A DNA stretch of 64,000 nucleotides from Calonectria ilicicola. Lineage: Eukaryota > Ascomycota > Sordariomycetes > Hypocreales > Nectriaceae. The notes under the pieces are model-generated. The model was not told where the DNA came from. It made no database searches and worked only from the letters and a program-made list of their open reading frames with translations. The first letter of the stretch is position 1. Each line of letters begins with the position of its first letter. The stretch lies in assembly GCA_020809705.1 (NCBI GenBank), contig CP085833.1:4030001-4094000 (forward strand). Direction: 5' to 3'. A program made the translations under genes and the position numbers. Of the stretch, positions 36,283 to 48,156 are shown piece after piece.

Positions 36283-37763
36283 ACCTAGCACACCAATTAC
36301 GGGCAACTCCTCCCTACGTGGATAAAGCAAGACAAATAGGAAAACGCAAGGACCGTTTTTAATGTATTGGTCACGGGCTCTTGACAAGCCAGGCTGTACC
36401 AACAACTTCTTCTAGCCCTGGTTGCAAGGGCCCCCCTTTTCGCGATGATGATAGATGACCCCGCGTTGCGATGCAACCACTCCAACCACCACAATGCTTT
36501 CAACCGGTGGCTTCACCTCCCCCTTACCGAGACTCGACAATTTCCTCTTCTACAGAAACAAGAAAAAAACAAAAGGGATTTATTTTTTTGATGACGAAGG
36601 ACGGTCTTGGAACAAGGACTGTAGATTTTGAAAACTTGTGCCAGGCGTGGAAGCGGCGACTCGAAACGCAGTGTAGAACTCCTCCCCTGTCAGATAGAAG
36701 AAGACTTAATGATAGATACCCTGATGTGTTGTATTTTGTCTGTTTTTTTTTTTTTTTTTCCTTCTGTGCGGCTTACGTGGTCTTGAAATGTGATGAATAT
36801 TGTATTGCTTCTTGTCATTTGTATGAAGAATGAGAGAACGCCGTCAGTAGTAACGTGTCGACGGCGGGGGGTCGGCTGCGTCGTTGTCCCCTGAGCACGC
36901 AAGTGTGACTCGAAAGGTCGAAAGTGCGGAGAGGGTGCCCTGGATCGGATGATGGAAAAGTGATCCGTCACATGCATGCATACCGCCCATGCATGGCCGC
37001 CTCATTGCCCTGCCCCTCGCCTGCATGGCGGTGCGACTTGCATCGATCAGCAACATCAACCCAAAGGACCAGTCAGCGCTTGACAATGTAACAGAGCCCA
37101 CGTCCGGCTAAAAGGGAGGCAATTCGATGAGTAACAAGAATAGGAAATGGGACGAATCACGGTAGAAGGGAACACGATGCCAAGAATTTTTGTGAGAAGT
37201 ATTTTTTTTTTGTCTTGTTTTTTGCGATTTACACCATCGCAAGAGTCATATTTGCATTGTTCGCACCCTGTCCCCCCCTTCTTTCTGTTAAAGAGAAGAA
37301 CATGGGGGGCCGGGTTTACTAAAGTACAATAGAGTAGAAAAAAACAAGAAGTAAATGAATAAAGCAAAAACATGTAAAACTTTTCTTTGTTGTTGTTGAG
37401 TAGATCTGTGTACTCGGGGGTATAATAAGCTTCACCAGAAACAAACGCCACTGCAATGACTAGACCCGACACACATGTGTTGTTGTGTTGTCGTAGTCCC
37501 CATCCATATATTGCCTTTCAAAAAAACCGGATACAAAGTCCAAGGTTTCCCATTTGCTCTGAGGTCCCCGCCATCTCCATAAAACGCCGTTCGCTGTTTG
37601 TTGAATACAAGTGAAGTAAAAAAGTTAAAAAAAAAAGCAAAGCCCATTAATTTCCATTCGTCGTCATTTTTTTGTGGGTGGTTTTTTTCTTCTGTTTGTT
37701 TCATGCTTGTTGAAAACAAAGAAAGGAAAAAAGAGGGATGTATTCCCGGTGGGGGAAGGACAT
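36283..37763. other. Convergent intergenic region (arp1 / DUF3602)
   Basis: This is shared 3' space between arp1 (plus) and the DUF3602 gene (minus). It holds a T-tract near 36746-36761, short A/T-rich tracts after 37190, and no supported gene. Confidence 0.6.
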
Positions 37764-38168
37764 TTAGTCGCGGGTGAAGGTGTTGCTGACGCGTGCCCAC
37801 ATCTTGCTCTTGGAGCTCAGGGTGCTGCTGGTGCTGGCATCGCTGTGGCTGGAGCCAGCATCGCTGGGCTTGCGGGTGTAGACGTTGCCAGCGCCGCCAA
37901 TGCCGCAGTGGCCAGTGGTGGCGAGGTCGCGGGCGGCCTGGCGGTTGTACTCCTCGTCGAGGGACAGGGCAGGGCGCTCGCTGGCCTCGTGGGCGTTTCC
38001 GGCGCCGCCAATGCCGCTGAAGAAGCGGCGCGAGGGGGCGATGGAGGGCACAGAGTGGGAGGACTTCTGGGTCTTGGAGACGCGGACGACGTTGCCAGCA
38101 CCACCACGGCCGGAGCGCATGTAGGTGGTGGTAGAGGGAGAGGGCTCAGTGATGATGTAGTTGGGCAT
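37764..38168 (-). CDS. DUF3602 family small protein with GGAGN repeats
   Basis: This single-exon gene encodes 134 residues and matches the DUF3602 family, small fungal proteins of unknown biochemical role. The diagnostic motif occurs three times: GRGGAGN near 20-26, GIGGAGN near 52-58 and GIGGAGN near 89-95, spaced by Ser/Thr-rich, charged linkers. The N-terminus MPNYIITEPSPS and the tail MWARVSNTFTRD look conserved. No signal peptide or membrane segment is visible. The Ser/Gly-rich make-up suggests disorder, and phosphorylation is likely but not shown. A plus-strand open frame of 180 codons runs antisense through it; its Ala/Gly/Val-rich translation is a codon-bias shadow. The long GT-rich leader upstream suggests an extended 5' untranslated region. 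Confidence 0.88.
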   Translation of the reverse strand: MPNYIITEPSPSTTTYMRSGRGGAGNVVRVSKTQKSSHSVPSIAPSRRFFSGIGGAGNAHEASERPALSLDEEYNRQAARDLATTGHCGIGGAGNVYTRKPSDAGSSHSDASTSSTLSSKSKMWARVSNTFTRD

Positions 38169-41100
38169 TTTGGCGATTGTTGTAATTGTTTGTTTGTTTG
38201 GTGGTGGTGGTTGTGAGTTGTGAGAGTGTGTGTAAGAGGGTGGTGGTGGTGGTGGGTGCAAAGAGTATATATGTGTATGTGTGTGTGAGTGCGTGTGAGA
38301 GAGCAATTGAGTTCCAATTGAAACAATGGATTGCAATCAAGAGCGTGAACAAAGAGTCAAGACGAGAACGTCTGAAGTGTGAGCAAGAGTAAGAGTGTGA
38401 GTCTTTGAGGCTGGAGATGGTAGAATGTCTTAGACAATCTCTTGATGATGGGATGCCAGGCTGGATGGTAGTTATAGGGCCACCACACACAAGCAACAAG
38501 ACAACAAACAAGACCGCAGCAGACAACAGTCACAGCAAAGCACGCCAGAAGAGGGGCCCAGGGGTCAGGCGACTGACAGGAAAGCTTTTTCTGCTCTCCA
38601 CTAAACGACATGAATTGGTCTCTTCCCCCGCGTTTTGGTGCGGCACGTCGATGGATCCGTTCGTCATGTCGCCATTGCTTGGCTAGCAACGTGAGACGTC
38701 TGGCGGCTGCGAGAGGGACAGCGAGCGTGGTCAGGTGGGGAGATTTTACTTTGCCCCCTATGGCACACTGTGAGGCGGTCCCCCTCTCAGGTCCTCAACA
38801 GCCCTGCGTTTGGCCTCGTGGTTGGCGCAGCACAGTGCGTGAGTGGCCAGCGGCTGGGCCACAAGGGGCTGGCTGGGGGGGCACGCTTTGCAGTTAACGG
38901 CAGCTGGGGCCCATGGCGTGTGATGCCCTTCGAATTTTTCCTTCTGGCCCTGTTGCAGTTTTTTCGCTGGTTAATGGCGCTGCCGTGGAGTCACGCGCCC
39001 TCGACGTTCCTGGGCCGCCGAGTTTCGACTATGTAATTCTTACCCCATAGAAACCACTTAGCGTTGCGCCAGGGCCAGCTTCGGCGTCATCAATGGACCA
39101 CCCTGGAGCCAACATGGCCGAGAGTAGCCCCCGGATTGGACTCGGATCCACCGGTAATAATAGAAGTTTTTTTTTTCCTTCTGTTTCTCCTGCGTCTGTT
39201 CTGCCGGCAGCTTCGATGCAGGGCCGGGGTGACGTCCTTTGTCCAATTTTTAATGTGGGCGTGTGACCTGTAGCCATGGCATGGCGAGCTTTGTTGCCAT
39301 CGTGGCCGAGCTAGGGGCAGCGCCATGGCCCATGCTCCCAGGTTCCAGGCCGAGACTGGGACGAAGCTTGAATCCATCGTGGCCTCTTGGCCTCGTCCCC
39401 GCTGCAGAGTTTTTTTTTTCTCCTGCTTCTTCTCTGTTCCATTTGGTTAGCAAGAAAAGCCAGCCGAAAGAGGCGGGACGAACAAAGAGGCGGCCGGCGC
39501 CGGACATGAGAGTCATGGTTCGAAACCCAGTCTGTGCGGTTGCAGCGAACACCACAGCAACATTTCGAGCCACAAAGCAAATGTGAATCAAGGTGCATCG
39601 CCGGTGTGTCACTGGACTTGTCTGTATGCTTCAGTTTGTAGATCTCGCGGTTTGGGTGCGCGCTTGTGAGGAGGGGGGTCTCCAGCGGCTGCTCCCGCAT
39701 CACCAGAATGTCAACTTGGGCCTTTTGACTTCAAATCTTGAGTCAGGAAGGTCTCAATGGTGCCACGCAAGCCCTCACTCTTCTAACACGTTGTGCTCCA
39801 TGCTGATGCCCTCTCCTGTAGCCCACGTGCGTGCAAGAGACTCCGATGCATAAAGCCAAACAGTTGCTCTTCCACCCCATCTACTCAAGAGCAGCATTAG
39901 CAGCAGTCGTAGAACCTATGTAACATCACCACCACCTTGAGCAATAACCATAACAAAAAGACCCCAGCTGCACATCACGCCCTCACACTCTGCTTCTCCC
40001 CCGCAAAGACTGGCAGCTTCCCCAGATTCTCAGATCTTGGCGCCCGCAACGGCGGCAGGCAAGCGCCCTCCCTAATTTGGCCCCGAGGGCACGGTCAGGC
40101 TCAGGGGAGACGCCAAAGCTGTTAGGTAATGACCTGGCTGCGACAAAAGTGCCATGTGATCAAGGGGTGAAGGGGGGGCCGTGATCTAGTCCATTTGCAT
40201 GAAGACGGATGCTGGCGTGTCGGAATCATCATGTTCCGATCTTGATGGATGATGGTCTGGATCCAAGATCTGATATTCATCCGCGTCTTTGGCCACACTG
40301 TTTTAAAGTGTTTAGCACCAAAGTTATTTTCCCGTTTACCCCAACGCTATAACGCCATGTTTCTCCTAAGGCCCAAAGGAATGTATGTATACGTGTATAT
40401 GCCTTGGAGAGTATAGCATCAACAAGGAGTTCATGAATGTGGGTGTGGTCTCCTGTCGTCGAGGCGTAACTCGATCAGATCTCCCTTCAGGCTCTCGAAG
40501 CCCCATTTTTGCCACGATCGTGACAGAATATATGATACTCGCATGGCTTTCCCGTATGCCGAGCACACCCCATTGCCGTGGGAGAAGTCGGGTGTGAAGA
40601 GCTGTTGTGGGGATATTCGTGACCCCATGCCGAGCGAACTCCGGCTGGGCTCGACGGGAGCAAGGACATGCAGCATGGGACCTGCCCCATGCTCTCCTCC
40701 ACCAGACGGGGTACTCGCTTATTTTGACGTGATATATGTTAAAGTGTGTGGATTTCTGCTGCTGTCGTTGTCCATTCTCACTCTGCTATGATTTGGTGTC
40801 GCTACCAAAGCCAGCAACTTTCACTCTCCCGAACATAGCCGCAGTGGAGCACTTCAATTCAGTTCCGGGCAGATGTACCTTATGGTAGGATATTAGACAT
40901 ATTAAATCATGCGAGAAGGACAGAAGGTCATGATGAGAGTGCTCAAAGTGACATCAAAGCAAGTAATATCAGTAAACCTGAAGCTGTGAGCAACATAGCA
41001 GTGATGTGATATTGTTTCCTTTCAAGCATGACTTGATTTGTGGACATGGGACAACAATAATAATTTCCATTGGAGTTATACATGGTATGCCGCTTGGTGA

Positions 41101-42284
41101 ATTTTAAGGCTGAGAGTCCGAAACTTGGATGAGCAGATACGATGACCATCAACTTGGCCCCGACTTGGTATCCGGAGATGACAAATACAGATCAAGATGT
41201 GAAAGGTTTTCCTCCACGGCCGAATTTCACTTCAAACAAACTGAAAAGCAGCCTCATTGCAGTATATTGTAAGGATGTTGTTGCATCTTTGCAAAGCGTT
41301 GTCGATGTGAGGAGACAGAAAGAGTGGGCGAAAAAGTTGACCAGTTTAACGATGAGAATCTGGAATTGGATTCGCTAACAAACGACCCAAAGATATTCTA
41401 GATACATGTTCTAGGCAGTCTTTTTAGTAATTTGGAGGGAATAAAGGTTAGTTGGAAATTTTGTCAAAATGCAATCAGAGTGATGATTCATGTATACAAG
41501 CGAGAGAAATCACCCCGCATGAAGCTACGCCTTCACGACAATAATACTTGCAATGATGTAATACTAAAAGTAAAAAGAATAAGAATTATATCGTCCTATC
41601 AAGTCTAGATTGATTTGGGCACCTAATATTCTTCCTCATTTTCGGGTGTCTCAATTCATGGGCGTTAGGAGTGTTGTTTCAATCACCTGGCGACTAAACG
41701 GAACGGAATTGACTGACACCAAGTGCCGTGTCGGGTTTGAGATTGCTTGGCCGTTAAAATTTTGACCAAACATGTTTGATCTCATTATGTCAGTCATTTC
41801 ACCGACATTGTTTTGATGCGGCCAAGAAATAGCCAAGAAGCGGCCCAAGTAGAGTTTCGCCAAGTACTGGGCGCACGTGGGGAAAGCTGGGGATACCCAG
41901 CAGCCAAGACACAGTCTAGTTGATCAAGATCACTTCAATTACACTTGTACCCATGACTGCATGAGCACATTCGAATCGAGCTCTATAGCCACGATTCAAC
42001 CCACAGGCCACAAGCCTTGAGGTGTGTGTGGTAATAATACTAATAATATACCGCTCTTGTCTAAGTGCAACGGTTTTGACACTCCAATGAACCAAGAAAA
42101 ATGAGATGAAAAAAAAACGGTCATGCCAGACCGGGCATACAATCAACCAATCCAACGCCGAACATGTTCCCTTTCCTTTCCCCTCCCAAAAACGTCGCAA
42201 CATCACCAGATTCATGGTCGGAATCACCGACGGGTGGCCAACTAAATAGGTCGAAATCGAATCATTGTCATCCCATGGTGACGC
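38169..42284. other. Intergenic region, 4.1 kb, partly AT-rich
   Basis: The first 250 bp are a GT/GA-rich leader-like tract upstream of the DUF3602 gene. From about 40.8 to 42.0 kb the sequence becomes clearly AT-richer. The only open frame of interest is a 78-codon plus-strand one at 41142-41378, rich in Lys/Asn/Thr, which has no recognisable domain. No supported gene was found. Confidence 0.5.
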
Positions 42285-43837
42285 TTACTCTCCCAGACTG
42301 ATCCATCCAAACATGCCGCAGGCAGCTGCGAGCACGAGTAGAGTGAGAATACCAGCACCGGCCTTGTCGCCAGTTCCAATGGGCTTGTTGTGGTTCTGGA
42401 AGTTGCTGTCTCCCTTGGTACCGGCATCCGAGTTACCCTTAGAAGTACCTCCGTTCTTCGCTGTGTAAGGTGCGGGGGTCTTCTCCATGAGAAGAGAGGA
42501 CACAGCAGCCAATACGTTCATTTGCTGGCCAACACCAGTCTTGCCGTCATAAACGCCGCTCTTCCACTTGAAACCGCAAGTGCGCTTGTTGTCTCCGCCA
42601 GTGCATTGCTTAATAGCTGCGGCAGCCGACTTGGAGAGGACGGGTAGAATCTTGTCCGCGGTGTGAGGGGCGAGCTTGGCTGTGACGGATAACCATCGGT
42701 GAACGTAGCCCTTGAATGAGAACATGTCGGTTGTGCATGTGTCAGAGTCTTCGCAGGCGATTTCGTACGCAATATCGCTGGGGAAAAAGGTGGCGAGGGT
42801 CGCATCCAGGAGGTTGTCGAGTCTGTCTTGCCATTTCTGGTCCTCGGTCTAATAGTTGTTAGCAATATTTTAAAAATGGCATGTTGGTGTACTCACGTAG
42901 TTGTACATGTGGGCAAGACCTTGGATAAGAACACCACTGTTGTACGAGAACTGGGCCTTGTTAATGTCGCTGCAGTTCTTCTCGACGTGACCACCATCGT
43001 AAATGGCCCACTTCTGGTTGTCAATAAAGCCGACACCCCACATCCAGTCCCAGGTCTTCTCTGCCCAGTCGGCATAAGTGTTATTGGCAGTATATCGGGC
43101 AAGTCTGGCACCAATGTTGAAAAAGCATCCGTTGGCAATACCTGCGTTGTATTAGAAAACGGCTTCGCGGGCTTGAATTGAAATGTGCAAGCAAAACTCA
43201 CTGTTCTTGTAGTTGTAACCGTTGTTCGAGAAGGGAATTTGCCATCGCAAACCACCGCCGCATGTAGTGTCATGTCGGTCTGGGTTAGCTTGAGTATTAA
43301 AGACAGCCTGGGCGAGGGCCAGCCAGCCAGGCTTGTCAGAGGGGGGATCTGGGAATTTTAGCTCGGCCGCGAGCATGGCAGACATGCCCCAGAATGCTTG
43401 ATCGTCGTTTCCGAGTGACAGGGTGACGTTGCTGGGCTGGTAATCCCAGTCAGGACCAGCCTGGTGAAGCATCGAGGCCATAATCTCGTCATTATATGTG
43501 CTGTCTCCAGTGCAGCGCCAGTAATCCATCATTGTACCCCACATAGCACCAGCCTCCCACCAGTAGTAGTCACCATTGGGAGGAGGACCGGGGAGAATTC
43601 CTACAGTCTGACCGGATTCATTGCCGTGATAATATTGTAACATGTCCCAGGCAATGGTGGAGGCAGTCTTTTTGATATCATCTGCGATAAAAAATGTTAA
43701 TAAATGATGGTTTTGTTTGATTAATGCGGGCGATTCGTACCATCCGTGTCGATGCTGTAGGGAGTTTGTGCGCTGACCAAGCCAGTGGAGGCGAGGAGCG
43801 AGACGGCAGTGACGCCGGTCGCGAGGAAGGATTTCAT
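42285..43837 (-). CDS. GPI-anchored GH76 endo-1,6-alpha-mannosidase (Dfg5/Dcw1 family)
   Basis: Enzymes of this family act at the outer face of the plasma membrane and are thought to transfer GPI-anchored mannoproteins onto wall glucan. Exons are 43837-43741, 43681-43202, 43141-42897 and 42848-42285, in frame, 461 residues. A signal peptide is visible ([20 protein letters not shown], cleavage near SA-QT). GH76 signatures follow: [33 protein letters not shown] with the catalytic Asp pair at 125-126, [36 protein letters not shown] and [14 protein letters not shown]. The C-terminus has a Ser/Gly/Lys linker, then GDKAGAG as a likely omega-site region, then a hydrophobic tail, which is the GPI-signal pattern. 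Dfg5 and Dcw1 are paralogues and are not separable here, so no symbol is given. Confidence 0.95.
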
Positions 43838-46800
43838 GGTGATTGACCAAGGCAATTCAGTAGCGAGCGATGGTGGATGGCAGGGTGGTGGGGAAACAAG
43901 TCAAGCAGAGGTCGCGTTTGATTTGTGTCGGTGTCGAAGGTCGGTATCGAGTGTGTCGAATAAATCGGGGTAACGAGTGGAGGAGCGCAAGTACGTTGTG
44001 GCCGTTGAAGTTGAGATGAGGCCAAAGGCAGTGCTGGACAAGGCGAAAACGAGTGACGCCGTTCCCTGAAAAGACCAAGGAAAAGGTGAGGTAGTGAGGT
44101 GCCAAGAAACAATGGCGATGGCTGGTCGTGATGTTGATGCAAAGACGAAATCGAAGAGCAGTGGAAGGCGAACAGACCAGTGTGCCAAGTTGCCAAGGAG
44201 GAATGAGGACCAGGGGCCAGGCAGGGGTGGGCGATAGGGCGCGGGGGTGCGTGTAGGGGCTAAACGAGCGAAAATCAGGGATGCGGGTGGCCACCATCAG
44301 CTGAACAGCCAGTCAAGCGCACCAAAGGGGGCGTGGGCGACGCCTGTGCTGCAGCGTCTGAGTGCAGAGGCTGTGGCGGATTGGGCGGGAATCAGGAATC
44401 AGAAATCGCTAGTTTTTGTCGGACGGAGGTCGGTCCCAGTGAGAAACGCCAGGGCGGCGGCACACCCACCTGCTCGCGACTAAATACGAGACAACCCAAT
44501 GTAATGCTGCAATCTCGTGGTGGGCTGTGCTGCGCCGCTGGAAGGGGAGTGAAGAACGGGTTCTACTGTGCTTTTCTTTCAGCAAACTGAGGCGCCGCCG
44601 CCATCATCATCAGAGCGTTGTCTGTCGTCGCCAGGGAGCATCGATGCAAGATGTTTTGATGACGATGTGGTTCCCTCCCGCTGATGTTTGGTGTCAGCCC
44701 TGCCGCCCATTGGAAATTGGGCCCTGACTGGTGGCTGGTCCTGCACAAGGTGCAGATGTATCGCGCATTGCGCAGGAATGGCGCCCATAACAATGCCATT
44801 CTGCGCCGGCGACTGGTCTACGTTCTCGCTCTCCAAACAGACTCATGTCCCGTTTTGGAACGTCGGCTGCTACGGAAGTTGGCGTCCCGCCGGCCATTGC
44901 TACGTGCCGGCCCAAAAAGTGGCTCCCCGACCCTGCTCCGTAGGGCTCCCCCCAGACAAGATGGCTTTTAAGTTCGGTCTTTGCGTTGGGAGCTTAAAAT
45001 GTGTATTGCATCCTTCCAAACCCTTCGACAGGCCCTCAAAACTCTCCAAAGTCCAGATATAAATTATCTGCACTAGCAGCCTTGCCAAGGCCTGGATCGG
45101 CACCCATACCCGATTGTATCGCCAAGCTGCGACCGCCAAGTGTGCCCAGACCTGTCGACGTTGATCGTGTTTGTCTTCGCGCGTTACCCCCTTTCTCGGG
45201 GGCAGCGTCTCCACTATTTTGGGCGTCACGCCCCTGCAGCATCACGAGCGCCAGACATCACAAGCGTTAAAAATGGCTGTCTGAATTTGGAAGGCCAGGC
45301 ACTATCTTTTTATCTTTGTGTGTCTGGAGACCCAGTCGTCTGGATCACAGCACTCTGCTTTAGGCTGAATATCTTCTATTTTCCCTTTCACAATGCGCCC
45401 AATCCCGAAAGCCTCGTTTTGTCTGGGTCTTTGCGTCATGAATCTGCGCAGTGACCTTGTTTTCGTAGATCCTATCATGCGTCTGGTGCTCCGAAGGATG
45501 ATCGCTGCCGCTCCTTTCGGCAAAAAGGCAAAGAAGAACGCTTATCGCCCCAGAGAATTTCGATCTTCATTCTTCTCGTTTCGAAGAAACCCACAATACG
45601 CCTTTCCCAGAGTTGAATCAATTTTGACACGAGTTTGAGGCTTTTGCTATCCGTACTCCAACAGCTCCTTCGCGTTCCACCCCAGACCCATCTTTCGGTT
45701 CATGTTGCCGACATTCCTGGCATAGCTTTTTGGCGCCATGCACTGTGGGCCTAGATCCAGATTTTCTTCTTGTGCCCCTGAGCGATATTTTTAGATGACA
45801 CGCTTGTGCTGTATGTATGCTCTTCACAACTCTGGATCTCAAACTGATTCGGAGTCTGTCTCCTACGAACCTCTAACCCTTGATGCAACACTGGTCCATG
45901 GGTAGTTGAATATAAGGCTGTTGGACTTGTATGTAACCAATGGGACTAGAGCGCGATTTAGAGGAGTCTCATTCATGCATTCATCTCCCCATCCGCCCTC
46001 ACCAATCGCAATGCCCGCTCATCAGGGTGCCATGCCCGAATGAGTCGTGGTCGCCGTTAGATTTAGGAACTTCCTATTCAGCATCCTCGTTTCGTTTGGC
46101 TAACCAGCATCCTTATCAGTACCTGACGTTTTTACACTAAAGACCCCAAATTTTAAATTTTTATTTAAAAATATAATTAAAATTACAAACACAAAATAAA
46201 ATATTTTATACAGTATTTAATTTTTTGGATTTTTATTGAATTTTTATTCTTTTAATAATGTAAAAATCAAAGACGCAAGGTACATTGCAGAACATGCTTA
46301 GTCAGGATGTGACCCATTATTTGCCTTAATAGGATAAAAGAGGATGCCGGTCAGGAAGTCCCTAGATTTAGGCCGGGATCCATGCGAACTGTTGATCGTT
46401 TAGATTCATTTGCGCCATGTGTATCGCCTTCCTAGACAAATCTTGTCCATCCCAAGAGCGCATCTAGCCCTTTTTGAGACTATACTTCTTTTCTTCTTGA
46501 TTTGCATCTTGCCTCTGTGTTGGCGGGGACAGATCTCACGTCGGCATGACGTTATCCCACTTCCGAAACTCAGCCAATCGGCATCCGTGTCCTGAACCAG
46601 GATGTGTGACATGAGACGCATTTGGCTAAGCTGTCCTTTATCGCTGCGCGCAGCAACGTCTTTGATGGTACAGTAATCCTGCGACTGAAGAGCTTCGTCT
46701 TGTTGCCGTGCGAAGCAATTCGGGATCCCCCACGCGGAGATCAATTATACCTCGTGGAATTCGAGGCATGCGGTAACGAGATCCAATTCGACCTTTTGGT

Positions 46801-46920
46801 GAGCACCGAGGCAATCTTCAACCGCCGCGCGTCGCGAGACACTGCGACCTGTCCAGTTTTAAATATCACCCACCTCGACAATACCACCAAAAGGCCACGA
46901 CTCCAATTCACACGGCCAAA
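43838..46920. other. Divergent intergenic region (GH76 / erv41)
   Basis: About 3.1 kb lies between two divergently transcribed genes. The part next to the GH76 start is pyrimidine-rich on that gene's strand. An extremely AT-rich island lies at 46148-46268. No supported gene is present; the 100-codon open frame at 46622-46924 overlaps the erv41 start and looks like leader sequence. Confidence 0.55.
46148..46268. other. Extreme AT-rich island
   Basis: Roughly 120 bp are almost entirely A and T, with runs such as TTTAAATTTTTATTTAAAA and ATTTAATTTTTTGGA, flanked by ordinary-composition DNA. Long inverted repeats are not obvious. It may be a decayed element, a nucleosome-free spacer or an origin-like element. 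Only the composition is directly seen. Confidence 0.6.
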
Positions 46921-48156
46921 ATGAACGGCGACGAAAAACACTCCTTTGACGATGACAACTTTGGCGCAAAGTCAGGCTCCATTGTCAGTGCCTTTGACGC
47001 ATTTCGTATGACCCTCCGCGCCTTCAAGCTCATGTCTCCCCGTGCGCTAACACTCTCATAGCCAAAGCGAAGCCTCAGTATGTGACGCGGACCTCTGGCG
47101 GCGGCAAATGGACCGTCGCCATGTGCATCATCTCCTTCATGCTCGTCTGGGGTGAGATTGGACGATGGTGGCGCGGCACCGAAGACCACACCTTTGCCGT
47201 CGAGAAGGGTGTAGGCCACGACTTGCAAATCAACCTCGACGTCGTCGTCAAGATGCACTGCTCCGATATTCACGTCAACGTCCAGGATGCCTCCGGCGAT
47301 CGCATTGTTGCCGCCCAGCGCCTTCAGCGCGATCCTACAACTTGGGCCCAGTGGGTTGACAACAAGGGAATGCACAAGCTGGGACGGGATAGCCATGGCA
47401 GGGTCATTACCGATGCAGGCTGGAAGAGTCTGGATGAGGAAGGTTTCGGTGAGGAGCACGTTCACGACATTGTTGCTCTCGGTAAGAAGAGAGCAAAGTG
47501 GGCCAAGACTCCTCGATACAAGGGCCGCGCCGACAGTTGCCGTATCTACGGAAGCCTGGACCTGAACAAGGTGCAGGGAGATTTCCACATCACTGCTAGA
47601 GGCCATGGATACATGGAGATTGGCGAGCACCTGGACCACAGCAGTAAGTATCACATGTTGCGCATGGAGTCCACCATCTCAATTGACACAATCAACAGAC
47701 TTCAACTTTTCCCACATCATTTCCGAACTCTCCTACGGCCCGTTCTACCCCTCGCTCGTTAACCCCCTCGATCGTACCGTCAACTTGGCGTCCACCAACT
47801 TCCACAAGTTCCAGTACTACCTCTCTGTTGTTCCCACCATTTACAGCGTTGGCTCGAAGAAGATTGTTACAAACCAGTACGCTGTGACCGAGCAGAGCCG
47901 ACAAGTCGATGATCGCTACATCCCTGGCATTTTCGTAAAGTATGACATTGAGCCCATTCTGCTGTCTGTTCACGAGAGCCGTGATGGCTTCTTGACCTTC
48001 TTGGTCAAAATTATCAACGTCGTCAGTGGTGTCTTGGTTGCTGGACACTGGGGCTTCACCATCAGCGAGTGGGTCCGCGAAGTGATTGGCAAGCGGAAAC
48101 GACAGAGCAACGGCGGAATGGGTGTTCTGGGCTCCAAGGAGGGATACGACCAATAA
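46921..48156 (+). CDS. erv41: Erv41-type ER-Golgi COPII vesicle protein
   Basis: Erv41 with its partner Erv46 forms a receptor that cycles between ER and Golgi in COPII/COPI vesicles and retrieves escaped ER proteins. Exons are 46921-47005, 47062-47643 and 47699-48156, in frame, 374 residues. The N-terminal cytosolic stretch ends in the family signature FPKAKPQYVTRTSGGGKW, formed across intron 1, followed by a first membrane segment at about 45-62. A large lumenal domain includes INLDVVVKMHCSDIHVNVQD, CRIYGSLDLNKVQGDFHIT, FNFSHIISELSYGPFYPSLV and YYLSVVPTIY. A second membrane segment lies near the C-terminus (LVKIINVVSGVLVAGHWGF), followed by a short cytosolic tail with KRKRQ. Two membrane segments and length fit the family well. 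Confidence 0.95.

Noticed and set aside
37674..38216. 180-codon plus-strand open frame overlapping the DUF3602 gene
   Set aside because: It is the antisense shadow of a gene with strong family signatures; its Ala/Gly/Val-rich translation reflects codon bias.
39510..39550. GGTTCGAAACC-like B-box of a tRNA
   Set aside because: The flanking bases do not form a T-stem or acceptor stem, and no A-box lies at the right distance.
41142..41378. 78-codon plus-strand open frame in AT-rich DNA
   Set aside because: It is short, isolated and without recognisable motif; AT-rich DNA with Lys/Asn bias gives such frames by chance.
46622..46924. 100-codon plus-strand open frame just before erv41
   Set aside because: It overlaps the erv41 start in another frame and looks like untranslated leader.
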